Assembly: GCA_963921195.1 (NCBI GenBank)
Contig: OY992536.1
Span: 282,677,530 to 282,741,529 of the forward strand
Reading direction: 5' to 3'
DNA from: Pegoplata infirma
Lineage: Eukaryota; Arthropoda; Insecta; Diptera; Anthomyiidae
DNA: 64,000 nucleotides
Under the pieces are notes generated by a model. The model worked only from the letters and a program-made list of their open reading frames with translations. It searched no databases and was not told the DNA's origin. Positions 10,936 through 22,338 of the stretch are shown here, piece after piece. The stretch's first letter is position 1. Each line of letters begins with the position of its first letter. The position numbers were made by a program, and so were the translations under genes.

Positions 10936-11248
10936 ACATTTTTAGTTTATTGAGTGAAACACCAGTTTACAAATTTTGAAATATCGTTCGATTCTCGATA
11001 TTTGACATTTATTTTCCATGTAAAATCGAGTGCTGAATCCGAAAATGAAGTTAAAATGTTAAAAGTAAAAAAAAAATTAAGATATTGACAAATTCCACAT
11101 TTATAAAAGGCGTTTTAAATAAATAAAAAAAAAAACTAAATAAATACTTTATCCAGTCTCTGAACAATATTTTTCAATCTGATAACACCGTCCAACATCC
11201 AATATTAAACATGAACCGGATGATATACGTCTTAATGTAGATTCAAAA
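10936..11248. other. No recognisable gene; short match to 28380-28430
   Basis: CTGAATCCGAAAATGAAGT near 11033 is the reverse complement of a segment near 28395-28415. That suggests fragments of one old repeat. Confidence 0.35.
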
Positions 11249-11664
11249 TAGAGTAAACCTGCATTTACAGTTTTTCATTTCGTGATCCTGTTTCCTTTTA
11301 AAGGAACTTCAAAATTTTAAAGGACTACATTTTGCAAAATATTTTTAAAATATTTGTAATTATCCTAGGATGCCGCAAGTGATGCGAATGAAAAATTTTT
11401 ATCCAAATATTTTGTTGAACATTTAAATGAGATTGAGGGATAAAGTTTTGAAAGGACATTACTTACCCCATTTTGCCCTTATATGTAAAAATAATAAAAT
11501 AGGGATATAAGGGAAAATCCTCCTTTTTCATTTTCCATCACTTGCGGTATCCTAGGGCAATTACAAATTTTTAAAAAATATTTTACAAAATGCAATCCTT
11601 TAAAGAAGTCCTTTTAAAAGGAAACAGGATCACGAAATGAAAAACTGTAAATGCAGATTTGCTA
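11249..11664. repeat. Inverted repeat / foldback element, ~416 bp
   Basis: CTGCATTTACAGTTTTTCAT on the left is mirrored by ATGAAAAACTGTAAATGCAG on the right. Pairing continues through CGTGATCCTGTTTCCTTTTAAA, with small indels, to CCTAGGAT.CCGCAAGTGATG, giving arms of roughly 140 bp. A clear target-site duplication is not visible. Ends of TAGAGTAAAC and TAGCAAAT type would suit a hAT MITE, but this is unproven. Confidence 0.65.
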
Positions 11665-12106
11665 CATTTAGTCTCTAGTTTTAAACGTATTGTATCTAGT
11701 TCGAGTTCAACGATTTTTTTTCTTTTTGTCGGAAAGTGTAATAATATATTCATAGATATGATATCGACAATTTTATTGCAATTAAGACGAAATTTAGAAA
11801 AAATAAATAAATTTAACTTTCAAATTTTTTAAATTTAACTTTTGTATGTAAATCTCAAGACTGATTTATTGCGAAGAAAATAAGTGGTCTTTGAATAAAA
11901 TCCGTCATATATTGGAAAAGTTACATGCATTTGAACAAAAAAGCATAAATTGAGTTTTATACAAAAACAGTTTTATTTGTTTATTTTGTGTGTGCCAAAA
12001 ATAAAAGCACACAAATATAACTGTATTTGCATAAAAACAAAATTTCAGCATTTTTACTCAAATGCATATAACTTTTATTTTCAACGGATGTAAAACCGTC
12101 TTAATT
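11665..12106. other. No recognisable feature
   Basis: AT-rich, no supported gene. It contains a CACACAAATA/TGTGTGTGCC-like tract near 11985-12015. Confidence 0.4.
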
Positions 12107-14097
12107 TTTATACCCTACACCACACTGTGGTACAGCCCGAGTAAAAATTTAGATATTGGACAATATCTTTTTAGATCTGGACAAATATATGATCAGATCT
12201 TATCAGATCCGGAAATTGACCTGATCTAATTATATCAGTTTAGATCTCTTCTGATACAAACTGATCAATTTAGATCTCGTTAGATCCGACATTTGTCCCA
12301 TATATATTCTGATCTTATGAGATCAGACTTGATAAAAATTGATATTTTAGCACATGGAAATAACATTGATTTTTAAAAAAATTATATTTTTAAGAAGAAA
12401 TAAGAATCACATTTTTATTTAAAGTTTTAATAATTCAATTTTATTGAGTAATATTAATTATAATAAAGTTTTAACATATATAATACAAATACATATAATA
12501 AAAAAAGATAAGTAGCAAAAATTAAACTACCACAATTGTGAATTAAAGAGATTTCTAAAATCTTAAAGCTCATTTAGTCTTGAGGTAAAGTGATGTTTTA
12601 GTATGAGAATAATAGTGAGTATTGCCTAAATAATGTGGACATAATACCTGCTTTTTTAACTTTTCAAGTAACTTATCATTGTTTTTATCCGGGGGATAAT
12701 GTTGATTGAAAAGTTAAAAAAAAAAGATTAGTACTTACAGTAAGCATTTTTAGTGCTTGACAGTTCCAGGTGTTGTTTGCCTGGAAAATATCCAAAACCT
12801 TGAACAACATCATGACTAAATGAGCCTTTAAACACACATTAAATACCCCATAATCCGAATTCTTCTGGAATTTTAAAAAAACCCTATATAAGCAATAAAC
12901 GCGGATATTTAATAAAAAAAATAACACTATAATAATTAAATTTGAAACAACCGCATCCATTTGTAATATTCTGATTTCCGGGAGAATTGTTTAGACTAGC
13001 TCAATTGGTGGAATCATCATCAAAATTTCCAAAAAAAAATCTGCAAATTAGTACAAAAAAGATTATTATTTTTAAATTTTTGTGCTTTTCGCCAAAATAC
13101 ATACTTACATCACCATAAAAAGCATTACAAAGTTGGATTCAAATTGATTTTTCCATATTTTGAAATAATTTTTTTTTACAAAATAAAAAATGTTTTTTTT
13201 TATTTGACAGAGAATTCGAATTATATTTTTTCTTTGTATTTTGTATTTACATTTTTTATTTTGTTCTCATTTGGTATCAAAACAAATAAAAAAAAATACA
13301 ATATTTTAAAAATAGAGGGTGTTCATTTAAAATCGAATTCTAAAAAAGTTTGACTACGTTTGTATTTGATATGGATATAAATCTTGCGTTAGTGACATAT
13401 ATGATACAAGACATAACGAGATATGATACAAGATATCGTAATATATAGCAGCAGATCTAACATATCTGGTCATATATAATTTGATCTCGTATAAGATATA
13501 AACATATGCAATCATATCTTGTTAGATATAATTATATCTAATAATTTTTACTCGGGAGGGTATAATGTTTGTAACTACCCACAAACACAATTAGGTATAC
13601 CGATCGACTCAGAATCACTTTTTGAGTCGATTTAGCGATGTCCGTCCGTTCGTCTGTCTGTCCATGTAAACGGTGTAAACACGATACAGGTCGTAATTTT
13701 TAACCACTTGACTTGTAATTTGAAATTTTAAGCCTCTCTTGGCCCAAGGACGAAGCCTATTGAAATTGGAAAAAATCGGTCCATACCCCCCATACAAATG
13801 TCCTCTTTAGTTTTAGATCAAATGGCTATAATAACCGTTCTATGATAGGTATCTCTTCATTTGGCAGGTAAACGTGTTTTCTCCTCACAAATCACCATAC
13901 CGAATTTTGAAGGAATCGGATCAGTTCTTCTTGTAGCCCACATACAAACCACCTTCCCGATTTTCACATAAATTTCTCAAATTACATGAAAATAGAAAAT
14001 ATTTAATACAAATTTTGTTTGTGTATGTTAAACACGTGCTTTAATAACATTATCAAATCTGATCACCATTGGACCATTTTCGGACTTAAAACAAATT
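12107..14097 (+). repeat. Dispersed fly repeat split by a 1.4-kb insertion
   Basis: The left piece (TATACCCTACACCACACTGTGGTACAG, 12109-12135, allowing the break) joins at 13557 to AGGGTATAATGTTTGTAACTACCC. Removing 12136-13556 and one AG gives a continuous GTACAGGGTATAATG. Downstream are the motifs typical of this repeat type: CGATCGACTCAGAATCAC, a TCCGTCCGTTCGTCTGTCTG tract (13641-13661), and a TTGGCCCAAGGACGAAG block. The right end merges into the palindrome at 14098. The block at 13900-14090 is repeated inverted at 19990-20240. Confidence 0.6.
12136..13556. mobile_element. TIR element with CCCGAGTAAAAATT ends, copy 1
   Basis: CCCGAGTAAAAATTTAGATAT faces, inverted, CCCGAGTAAAAATTATTAGAT. 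AG flanks each side (2-bp duplication), and the host repeat is restored by its removal. Subterminal GATCTNATNAGATC/ATATCTNGTNATAT-like motifs are iterated at both ends (12160-12330 and 13380-13540). No transposase is recognised. The minus strand at 12590-12960 shows exon-like signals (see findings). A second copy of the ends is at 23326-24013. Confidence 0.7.
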
Positions 14098-14337
14098 TGA
14101 AATATTTTTTTCCGTAATCTACGATAAATTAGCAATTATAATCCGAAAAAATGATAAAAAAAAAATTTGAAAATAAAAAATTAATCCAAGGTGGACTTAT
14201 TAAATCCTAAAATTTAATTGGATTAATTTTGATTTATTTATAACTTTTTTAATTTTCCAAATTTTTTTTATAATGTTTTCGGATTATAATTGCAAATTTA
14301 TCATAGATTACGGAAAAAATTTTTCCAAATTTGTTTT
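14098..14337. repeat. Near-perfect 240-bp palindrome (hairpin)
   Basis: AAAACAAATTTG...CCGTAATCTACGATAAATT on the left mirrors AATTTATCATAGATTACGG...CAAATTTGTTTT on the right. An inner pair TTAATCCAA/TTGGATTAA surrounds the centre near 14210. Arms are about 100-110 bp with few mismatches. The palindrome lies inside or at the end of a fly repeat and directly abuts the 14340-15655 element. No coding function is seen. Confidence 0.75.
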
Positions 14338-14339
14338 GG

Positions 14340-15655
14340 CATCCCGGTTACAAATCATCACATGTGAACACGTATGAACACATATGATCACCCATATATG
14401 TGCATGGACGAAAATTGAGGTAATATGTAGACATATGATCACACATGTTCATATATGTTCGCATACATTTTTTTATACATATAATTTTATATTTTTTTTT
14501 TGCATCGGTTATGCCATAAAAACAATATCCTTTGTTAAAAATAGTTTATTGTTTAATAAAATTAATTTTAAAAAGCTAAACTACAAGATAACATTAACAC
14601 GACGCATTTTAAGTTTCATACATACAAAAAATTGGTAAAATATTATATTAAAATTTAGCCTATCTTACACATCCTGTCAAGGTCAGATTTGAAAATTTTC
14701 TTAGTTAAAACTTGAGCAGTTCTATAAATTTTTTGAGGTTTTCATTGGGGACGCATCTCTTGTTCAGATGTTGAATTCTTGGCCTGGTTTCGGTCTTCTT
14801 CCAATAAGAAATTGAAATAAGCAAATCTGTAAAAAGGATAGATAGTTATTAGAAGATTTATTTTTATTTTATTAATATTTATATTACCTTTTTTCTGCAA
14901 ATTTTGTATAAAAAACAATATTATTTTGCTTGAAATTTATTAAATATGTGACAATTTATTTTTATTTTTTTGAAGTTTTCATAATTTTGGAAAAAAATAA
15001 AAGTTTGACAACAGATGCAAATAAAAAAAAGACAAACAGTAGGAAACAAATTTAAATAAAAAACTTTCATTTATTTTATTAATGTTTGTTATCAAAAAGC
15101 AATTCTAGAAAAAGTATGGAGGTTTCTAACAATAAAAATTCCTGATTTTTTAAATTTAACACACACTTCTGAAAAATTCTTTTGCAATTTTTTTTCCCAA
15201 AATAGACTTTTTGGTAATTTGCGAGAATAAATGATTTTTAATGGCTTCTGTGAGATAGGTTAGGTTTGGAGTGGCTTTTAACGGTTCATGTCAGCACTCA
15301 AACCCTTTAACTCCCGATGTGAAGTAGATGATTTAATTGTATATTTGTTCGTCCTTTTATTTTGTTTTGGATAAAACCCACACAAAAATATTGCTGGCCA
15401 AGGGCCTTGCATATACCAGTGAACGTTCTTATCTTTACCAGAGTTTTTTAAATTATTAATAACAAATAGGAGGATGTAAACACATGCCTTCATATATGAG
15501 TCCAAACAATACCATATATTTGCTCTCTGCAAGAATGTATGATTCCATGTATGATATCATATGTTCATATGTGCTCATATGTGGTTCGTATATGTTCACA
15601 TGTGAATCCATATGTGTTCATATGTGTACATATGTGATTATTTTGACCTGGGATG
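14340..15655. mobile_element. TIR element with iterated ACATATG subterminal motifs
   Basis: The left end CATCCCGGTTACAAATCATC pairs with the right end (inverted) CATCCCAGGTCAAAATAATC. Both ends carry many copies of ACATATG/CATATGTG (14360-14470 and 15480-15645). Iterated subterminal motifs are typical transposase-binding arrays. The element is 1316 bp, with no recognisable transposase and no clear target-site duplication. On the minus strand there are an acceptor-like TTTTTACAG followed by an open stretch (14700-14832) and an 84-codon open frame (15278-15532). Neither is recognised. Confidence 0.65.
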
Positions 15656-16535
15656 TTAAAATATTTATTTTAAACAAAATAAGATTAATCTGAAAATAAA
15701 TCCACTTTTTGAAAAACACACACTCATAAAAATTTGTTAGTATTCCTTACAAAAAAGTCTGTTACCATTACTAATAAAGTTTTCAATTTGTGCCCGATAA
15801 CTTTTTCAGTTACCATTACAAACTTTGGTTTTCAAAAATTAGTAATCTTAAAAATACTAAAAAAATTAGTATTACTAAATTTTTCTGTACAATTTTTGTA
15901 AAATGGATTTTAAAACGCGTTTGTAAATAATATTAACTTTTTTTGTAAAAAAATTGTAAACTGTGTATTTTTAATTTTTGGTTTTTTGTATACATCAAGT
16001 AAATTGCGTATTGCGCTTGTTGTCGCCAATAACTATTTCCATGCAAGTCAGTTTTTGTTAGAATTTTCGATCTAAAAAAGAGAAAATATTGAACACATTT
16101 TTTTTAATACAAAATATACATACTACCTTATAAAATTAATTCTTTGAAGATTGATGTTGAATAAATTGGTGTACCGTGAACTAAAATAAAAAAAAAATAT
16201 CAACATAATGTTTTAAATAGATCACTACACTGAAAGAATTATTGTTCATTATAACTATGAACAAATTTCATAAAACCAAATTCATAGAATCTATGAAACA
16301 ATTCATTTGCTGAATGAATATTCATTAGTATTCTGAAATATTTCATAGAATTTTATTTATAGATTTTATTAAATTCATAGAAAAAATTCATAGAATTAAT
16401 GAATATCATTCATAGAAGAAAATGCCATCAATATGCCATTTAATTTTTTAAATAATTAAAATAATGATACAATAATTAAAACAGTTGAATAAATATATTA
16501 AAAAAATAAAAAAAACATTAAAAAAAAATTTCATT

Positions 16536-16613
16536 GCTGCCCTGACCGGGGCTCGAACCCAAGACCTACCGGCTGAAGTGGTAATTGTCGACGCCTTAGC
16601 TATCAGCGCCACC
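16536..16613 (-). other. tRNA-like segment (A and B boxes)
   Basis: On the minus strand, GATAGCTAAGGCGTCG is a good A box. GGTTCGAGCCCC, about 37 bp later, is a good B box. The acceptor and T stems do not close well, so it is a tRNA-derived sequence or pseudogene rather than a working tRNA. Confidence 0.6.
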
Positions 16614-16785
16614 AAAGAAGAAAAATCTCTCCAACTAACGCTTGGTTTTATAACGCTTCATTTTCGTAAATACACAAAATATTTGTTTTCTACAAACACA
16701 CACACAGCTTTTGTCAGAGCAAAGACACAAACTCAATATGTTAGGAGAATATTATTCAAATCTGATTTTAAGTGTTGTTACTTGT

Positions 16786-16860
16786 TTATATAATTTAGCT
16801 AAGTACCTAGAGACTAAGCTTCACGAACAAGAGGTTCTATGTTCGAATCTCGGTGGGGAT
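16786..16860 (+). other. tRNA-like segment (A and B boxes)
   Basis: TTTAGCTAAGTACCTAG resembles an A box, and TGTTCGAATCTCGG, about 35 bp later, resembles a B box/T loop. It diverges from the minus-strand segment at 16536-16613. Cloverleaf folding looks weak. Confidence 0.5.
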
Positions 16861-18189
16861 AAGTTAAAAAAAATATAAATTTTTAAAAATAGAAAATTGT
16901 AAATAAATAAAATAACAAAAATAAATAAAAAAAAATAAAATTGAAATAATAAAATAAATAAAAATAGAATTGAATAATATTTTTTTTCCATAGCCTATGA
17001 ACTTTTTCTTAGGTTTCTGGTTTCTATGAATTTGTTTCATAGATTCTATGAAGGGCATCATTGGCTCACTTCTAATGATTTTTTTCATAGAATCAATGTA
17101 CGTTTTCATAGCCGTAATGAACAAAATTCTTTCAGTGTAAATATACAATTGTTAGCTGTTGTCATCATTTCCTATTTTGCTTTATTATTCTAAAAATAAA
17201 AAACGAGTTACATAATTTTAAACAAAAAATACTTTAAGATTTGGTTACCTGCTATGGTTTTTTTGTTGTAATATTTTTTTTTACATTTTTTTATTCATTT
17301 TACCCGTCGCGCAATGTTCACCGATCGAATGTTATTTTGTGACTAAAATATTCAAAGAAAGGCATAAAGTAAATTACACAAAAATCAACCCTTTATGTGC
17401 GTGAGAAAAAAATATTCGTGGATAGCATAAGCAAAAAAATTCCGCAAGTAAAGAAGAAAGAAAAAAAAACTCATGTTATTATGGAAATTTTCCATTTGAA
17501 AAGGTCGGCATTGTTTTTTAAATTTTGCATGTCTTCTCTTTTCTCTATTTTGTTTCCTTTTTAATATATATTTTTTTTAAATTGAAAAAAAAACTAATGA
17601 AGCGTAAATGAATATTAAAAATAATAAACATATTCATACTCATCAAAGCGCAGTTTTATCATTAAAAAAATAACTAATAATATATTTTTTTTATTTTTTT
17701 AATTTCCAAATATTTTAATAAAATTAAATTTTTTTTAATTATAGTGTATAGGTTTTCTAGAGAAAAAAAACGAAATTTACTAACTAATATTGTAAAATTT
17801 ACAAAATAATTATCAAAAGTTAGTACGATAATTTTTAAAAAATCAACTGAAAAAATTATTAAAAAATCAGTATAAAATTAATAGTTTGTAAAGCGAGTTT
17901 ACTAAAAAGAATTACTAAAAATTGATTTTTTAGTAGAATTTAGTAAAAAATAGTAAAGTTGAGATACAAACCACTTTACAAATTTTTTTACTAACGTATT
18001 TTTTTGAGTGCAGCAAATGTTTTGAAAATTACTTTGACAATCTCATCGTAATTATAACTAAAGAAATGTGACCTCGAACTTGAGTCATTCTTAAACATAT
18101 TTTTTTTCTTTTTAAATATCTTATTAAGCTGGGTTTTTGTATTTGTTTGCTCTAGTTCTATTAATGCCACAAATTGCTAACAAAGTTAA

Positions 18190-18690
18190 TAGAAAATCAT
18201 ATAAAATTAGATTTTTATAAATGTATAGCTATGATCACCAATTTTGCTTTTATTTCTCTAGCACTACTAGTTAAGCTGTAAAATGCAAGCAATGTTTTTT
18301 TAGAAAAAAATCATGTAAAAATTATTTTTTTAAATTAATTGATGACCAATTGTTTTAGGTTTTTAAACTCTACCTCCTCTAGTTATTATAAAAAAACGTT
18401 GATGATACCAAATTTATTCCCTTTTTATAGAAAAATATATGAAAACGTATATAGGAAATTTATAGGGATGATCTCCAATTTTCGCTTTTTTCGCTCTAGC
18501 ACCATTGTTAGGCCAAAAAATTTATATCGAAAATTTTTATTGTAAATTTAAAGGTGTTATAAAGATTTCAGCTATTTTTTATTATATTTATTTTGCTCTA
18601 ACATCACTAGTTAGTCCATCAAACTAGTGGACTTCTTGAAACTTTCAGGTGGATCACCAAATTTATATATTCTGACACAGTTTTTCTTTT
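18190..18690 (+). repeat. Degenerate tandem repeat related to 10630-10935
   Basis: 'GATGATC.CCAATTTTCGCTTTTTTCGCTCTAGCAC' (with breaks) and variants recur near 18230, 18345, 18470 and 18580, followed by a TAGTTA(A/G) phrase. The period is about 115-120 bp and the repeat is heavily diverged. The open frames here are chance. Confidence 0.45.
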
Positions 18691-19659
18691 AAGTGTATAA
18701 AATCAAGTTCATTATGATAGTTTCAACATAAATATTGTAACCAAATAGATGAACTTACCTCCCTTATATATTAACATTACTAACTAAAAATTCTTTTTTA
18801 GTGTTGGTTGATCTTATTGTTGGAATAAAGTAAAAGGAAATCAACTAAAATCCACAAAAAAAAAAAAAAGAGTTGAAAAGTATTGTTAAAATATTCTAAG
18901 TATTGTCTGTTTGTTTACAAAAAAGTGTTTATGTGTGTTTGGTTTTTTTTATTATATATAAACCCTGTATAAAACTTTAGTAAATCTTGTAAAATAAGTC
19001 AAATGTTTCTTAACTTTTGTTACAACTTCTACAACTACATACTTACAGTTTCTTAAATGCCTGCTTGGTTGCTATCCTGTTAACTTGGTAACTATGGCTT
19101 TTCTAGATTTTAGTGGCTGGAAGTATCCTTCTTTGTTTGGCGTGTGCGTTGCTTTTTGTTGGAGATGAAGTAGAGTACAGGTTTTAAACTAAGTTTATAT
19201 ATTTTGTTCATTTCTTTGCCACATTGGACGTCAAAATGCATTATGACTAGTCTTAAGGGATTTTCAAAAGTGAGATTTATTAAAATACATGTTAAGCAGA
19301 GAGGTTTATGTTTTTGTATTTTAAAATTAAAGAAGTTAATAAATGTCTTGAAAACACTTTTATTTTTGGTAAATTGTATCAAATATTTTAAAATGACTGC
19401 AGAAAAAAATTTGCATTGATTTAGAAGCAGCAGCATATCAACAAAAATATGTATTTGGTTTTATGTAAATGAAATTGAAGAAGAAATAATAATACATTTT
19501 TTTCAGAAAAAACTCTGTTGTAAATTAATAAAAATGTCTGCGAAATTGATACCCTTGCCCAAACCATTGAATCATAATAATGTTTTGCATTATACATATA
19601 TGTATATGTGTTCTTTCCAAAGCAAAATTTTTGTAGAAAAAACAACGCTATATTAATTT
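18691..19659. other. No recognisable gene
   Basis: Open frames of up to 108 codons overlap on both strands around 19110-19436. They are lysine/phenylalanine-rich, as expected of AT-rich noise. CCCAAACCATTGAATCAT at 19558 is shared with 45905 and 63060 (see the TGATGAAA-repeat family). Confidence 0.4.
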
Positions 19660-19667
19660 GTCATTCA

Positions 19668-19823
19668 CAGCGATGTATCCAGGAATTTGAAAGAAAGGGG
19701 GGGCACATCTCCCAAAATTGTTTGCCATCGCCTATTTATATTTAGTTTTAACTAGAAGTACTTGAAAAGTAATTGAAAAGGGGGGCACGTGCTCCCTGTG
19801 CCCACCCCCTGTATACGTGCATG
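19668..19823. mobile_element. hAT-type MITE, 156 bp, perfect 8-bp TSD
   Basis: The target duplication GTCATTCA is perfect (19660-19667 and 19824-19831). The ends CAGCGATGTATCCAGG and (inverted) CATGCACGTATACAGG match at most positions. The interior has GGGGGGGCAC and, inverted, GGGCACAGGGAGCACGTGCC motifs. CAGNG ends with 8-bp duplications fit hAT elements. Confidence 0.8.
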
Positions 19824-19959
19824 GTCATTCATAAAAAAGATTATTGATAACCAAAATATTTGATGAAAAAAAATTTATGATAAAAAATGTTGAGAAAAAA
19901 AATATTAATGATTAACTGATATCAAAAAACAAACGGAAAATTGGTCCGACGTCTTAACA

Positions 19960-20238
19960 TGGACCGATTGGATATATCTTTCGTTAGATTTTTATTTAGT
20001 GTAGAAAACACACACAAATCAAATTTTAGTGGAATTTGTTTATTTTTCTACAATAAACCGATTTAACTATAAATATCGGTCGAAATTTTTATATGGGGGA
20101 CTAAGTCCAAAAATGGTCCAATTATTTTCAGATTTGATAAGGTTACCAAAGTACACGTTTAACACCTGCAAATAAAATTTTTATCAAATATTTCTATTTT
20201 TATGAATTTTGAGGGAATTATGTGAATATCGGGAGGGT

Positions 20239-20240
<2 letters not shown>
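19960..20240 (-). repeat. Fragment of the dispersed fly repeat
   Basis: 'GGTCCAATTATTTTCAGATTTGAT' and the following AACACCTG...AAATATTTCTATTTT..ATG block are the reverse complement of 13960-14095. The LINE at 20241 was inserted into the GGGAGGGTGG end of this fragment. Confidence 0.5.
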
Positions 20241-20269
<29 letters not shown>

Positions 20270-21567
20270 CGTTGAACCAACACTCAGGGGATGCCCCTAC
20301 TAATGCAGTGCATTGTGTTGATATCAGGAAAATAGGTTGTGAGGAGGAGGAAAGAGGGAGTAGTGTTTGTGGATATTTGACTTGAATTTATCTACACTGA
20401 AAGAAGCTGGGAAGACCTCCGCTGGAAGATTATTCCACATACGGCTAGTACGACTGATAAACGAACCTTCTATGTAATGCGATGTGCGATCAACTGGACA
20501 ATCGACTGCAAATGGATGTGATCTACTAGACGACCGAGTGCTGCGAACAAAAACTCGGGCTCTAGGGATAAGTTCACTTATCTCAGCGGAACACTTTCCA
20601 TGGTAATATCGATAGAACAGAGTCACACAACCCACATTCCGACGATGCTCCAGTGAGTCAATAGAGTTGGATACCCTATTGTCATTGATAAGCACCAACG
20701 CCCTCCTTTGCACACGGTCCAAAAGCTCCAAAATAGACTTTGAAGCCCCTGCCCATATACGGGAGTTGTATTCCATCTTCGGTCGGATGTAGGTGGTATA
20801 AATAGTTAGGAGATCGGATGAAGTGAAGTACATCTTACACCGGTTTAAAAAACCGAGACACTTGAATGCTTCTTTCGACACTTGAAAAACGTGTTTATTC
20901 CAACGGACATCACACTGAATTTTCATGCCCAGAACATCAAGAGTGTCCGATTCCTCGATACCTATACCACCCATTTGTACAGATGACGCTGGTGATTCCA
21001 CATTCCTGTGGGTCAACATACAACACTGGGTCTTGCGTGCATTAAACTTGACCCTATTCGCAAGACCCCACTCAGAGATTGTCGACAGGTCCTGATTAAG
21101 TATGTCATTCATAATCCGTCTTTTTTCCTCATCCTGAACAAGGCTTGGCCTACGATCGAAGGAAAATGAATGACAAATGTTGCTGTCATCTGCAAAAGAG
21201 TAGATAGGATTTGAAGTTTGACTTAGGAGGTCGTTAAGAAAAATAAGAAAAAGGGTAGGAGAAAGAACAGAACCTTGCGGTACCCCTGATTGAAGCTGAA
21301 ACTCATCCGATGAGAAACCATCTACAACAACACGTATAGAAATATCTTGGAAATATCCAGAGCAACCACCATACTCTCACCAAAACGGTGGATCGAACGA
21401 CTCCAACGTTCCGAAAGGAACGCCATCAGATCCCCAGTAGAACGAGTTCTACGAAAACCCTATTGTCGATCGTTTAAAAGTAAGTTAGCCTCAAGATACC
21501 TTACAAGATGGCAATTTATCATGCTCTCCATCACTTTCGAGAGCGCGGAGCATATTGCGATTGGGCG
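20241..21567 (-). pseudogene. Non-LTR retrotransposon (LINE) reverse transcriptase, 3' part with poly(A) tail
   Basis: A 28-base poly-T (20241-20268) is the poly(A) tail of a minus-strand LINE. An open frame of 262 codons (20324-21112) holds the RT thumb and C-terminal region, including VQRRALVLINDNRV and MWNNLPAEVFPAS near its end. Upstream and in frame are YSFADDSN (the catalytic YXDD-type motif, with Phe in place of the usual Tyr) and SGVPQGSVLSPTLF. Motif A reads VVALDISK and then breaks. Comparison with 62450-62520 shows an internal deletion of roughly 120 bp just after it. The RT N-terminal part lies at 26735-26933, beyond the 5.15-kb insertion. C-terminal features fit the CR1/Jockey-type group, but the clade is not certain. 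Confidence 0.85.
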
Positions 21568-21959
21568 GTAGTTATCAGTGCTGTATGCTATGATTGAAAT
21601 AACGAAACAAATAAATAACAATATTTTTAAAAAAATATTCAAATAAGCGATTATTCAAATATTTTGAAAATGAATAATATTTATTTGCTATTATTTAAAT
21701 AACGAAAAATTTAAATAATTTTTTCTGATTGATTATTCAAACAAAAAAAAATAAATTTTTCTTATTATTCAACAAAAATTTTTGAATAATTTTCGTTATT
21801 CACAAAAATATCAAATAAATAACGTATTATTCAAACAAAAAAAAAATAAATATTCTTGAAAATTTTGTGTTTGAAAAAGAAATGTATTTTTTTATTTTGT
21901 CATTTATTATACAGTGAAACATAAAATTATTCATACAAAATAGTTTAAAATTAGCTTCT

Positions 21960-22338
21960 TTTAAAAAGTTTTATTTTTGAATTTTTAGGAGAATTGTTGT
22001 ATAGAGAATGCTATTAAAACTATAAAAAGTCCAATTGAATTTCAGAAAAGCTAAGTTGTAATTTATAAAAAGTCAATTGAAATACAGAAAAGTTATGTTG
22101 TAATTCAGGAAAATCCAATTGAAATCCTTCTTTTCTGTCATCCTTCTCTCCCACTCTATTTTAAGCTTCACTGGTGATATTATTGTAGCTTTAATTTGAG
22201 GCCCCCAATTCATTATTAATACTCCTTCGCCAAGTCTATGATGGAGCACCAGGGGAGGGAGCCGGGGGACATTGAGGGACACCTTCCCACTCGTGATAAA
22301 TGTTAGCAAATTCATTTATTATAATTTTTACAATAAAG
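21960..22338. other. Interior of the hAT-type element, unrecognised
   Basis: It contains a short direct repetition of AGTCCAATTGAA(A/T)TNCAGAAAAG at about 22030, 22070 and 22105 (40-55 bp apart). No gene is seen. Confidence 0.35.

Larger units (their letters stand above)
16228..17137. mobile_element. TIR element with CACTGAAAGAATT ends and two tRNA-like segments
   Basis: The left end CACTGAAAGAATTATTGTTC and the inverted right end CACTGAAAGAATTTTGTTCA are flanked by TA on each side. TTCATAGATTCTATGAA-type palindromes are iterated at both ends (16285-16420 and 16990-17115). The centre has a minus-strand tRNA-like segment (16536-16613) and a plus-strand one (16786-16860), pointing away from each other. 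The 102-codon open frame across them is read-through of tRNA-like DNA, not a gene. Confidence 0.75.
15721..18010. mobile_element. Large TIR element (CACTCA ends) hosting a second element
   Basis: CACTCATAAAAATTTGTTAG at the left pairs with CTAACGTATTTTTTTGAGTG at the right. CA flanks both sides. The terminal 150-200 bp are themselves inverted repeats with iterated TTAGTA/TACTAA motifs (15735-15890 and 17770-17995). The 2.29-kb length includes the nested 910-bp element at 16228-17137. No intact protein is encoded. Confidence 0.65.

Noticed and set aside
16485..16793. 102-codon open frame as a protein gene
   Set aside because: It reads through a minus-strand tRNA-like segment inside a TIR element; the ALTGARTQDLPA stretch is the translation of tRNA-like DNA.
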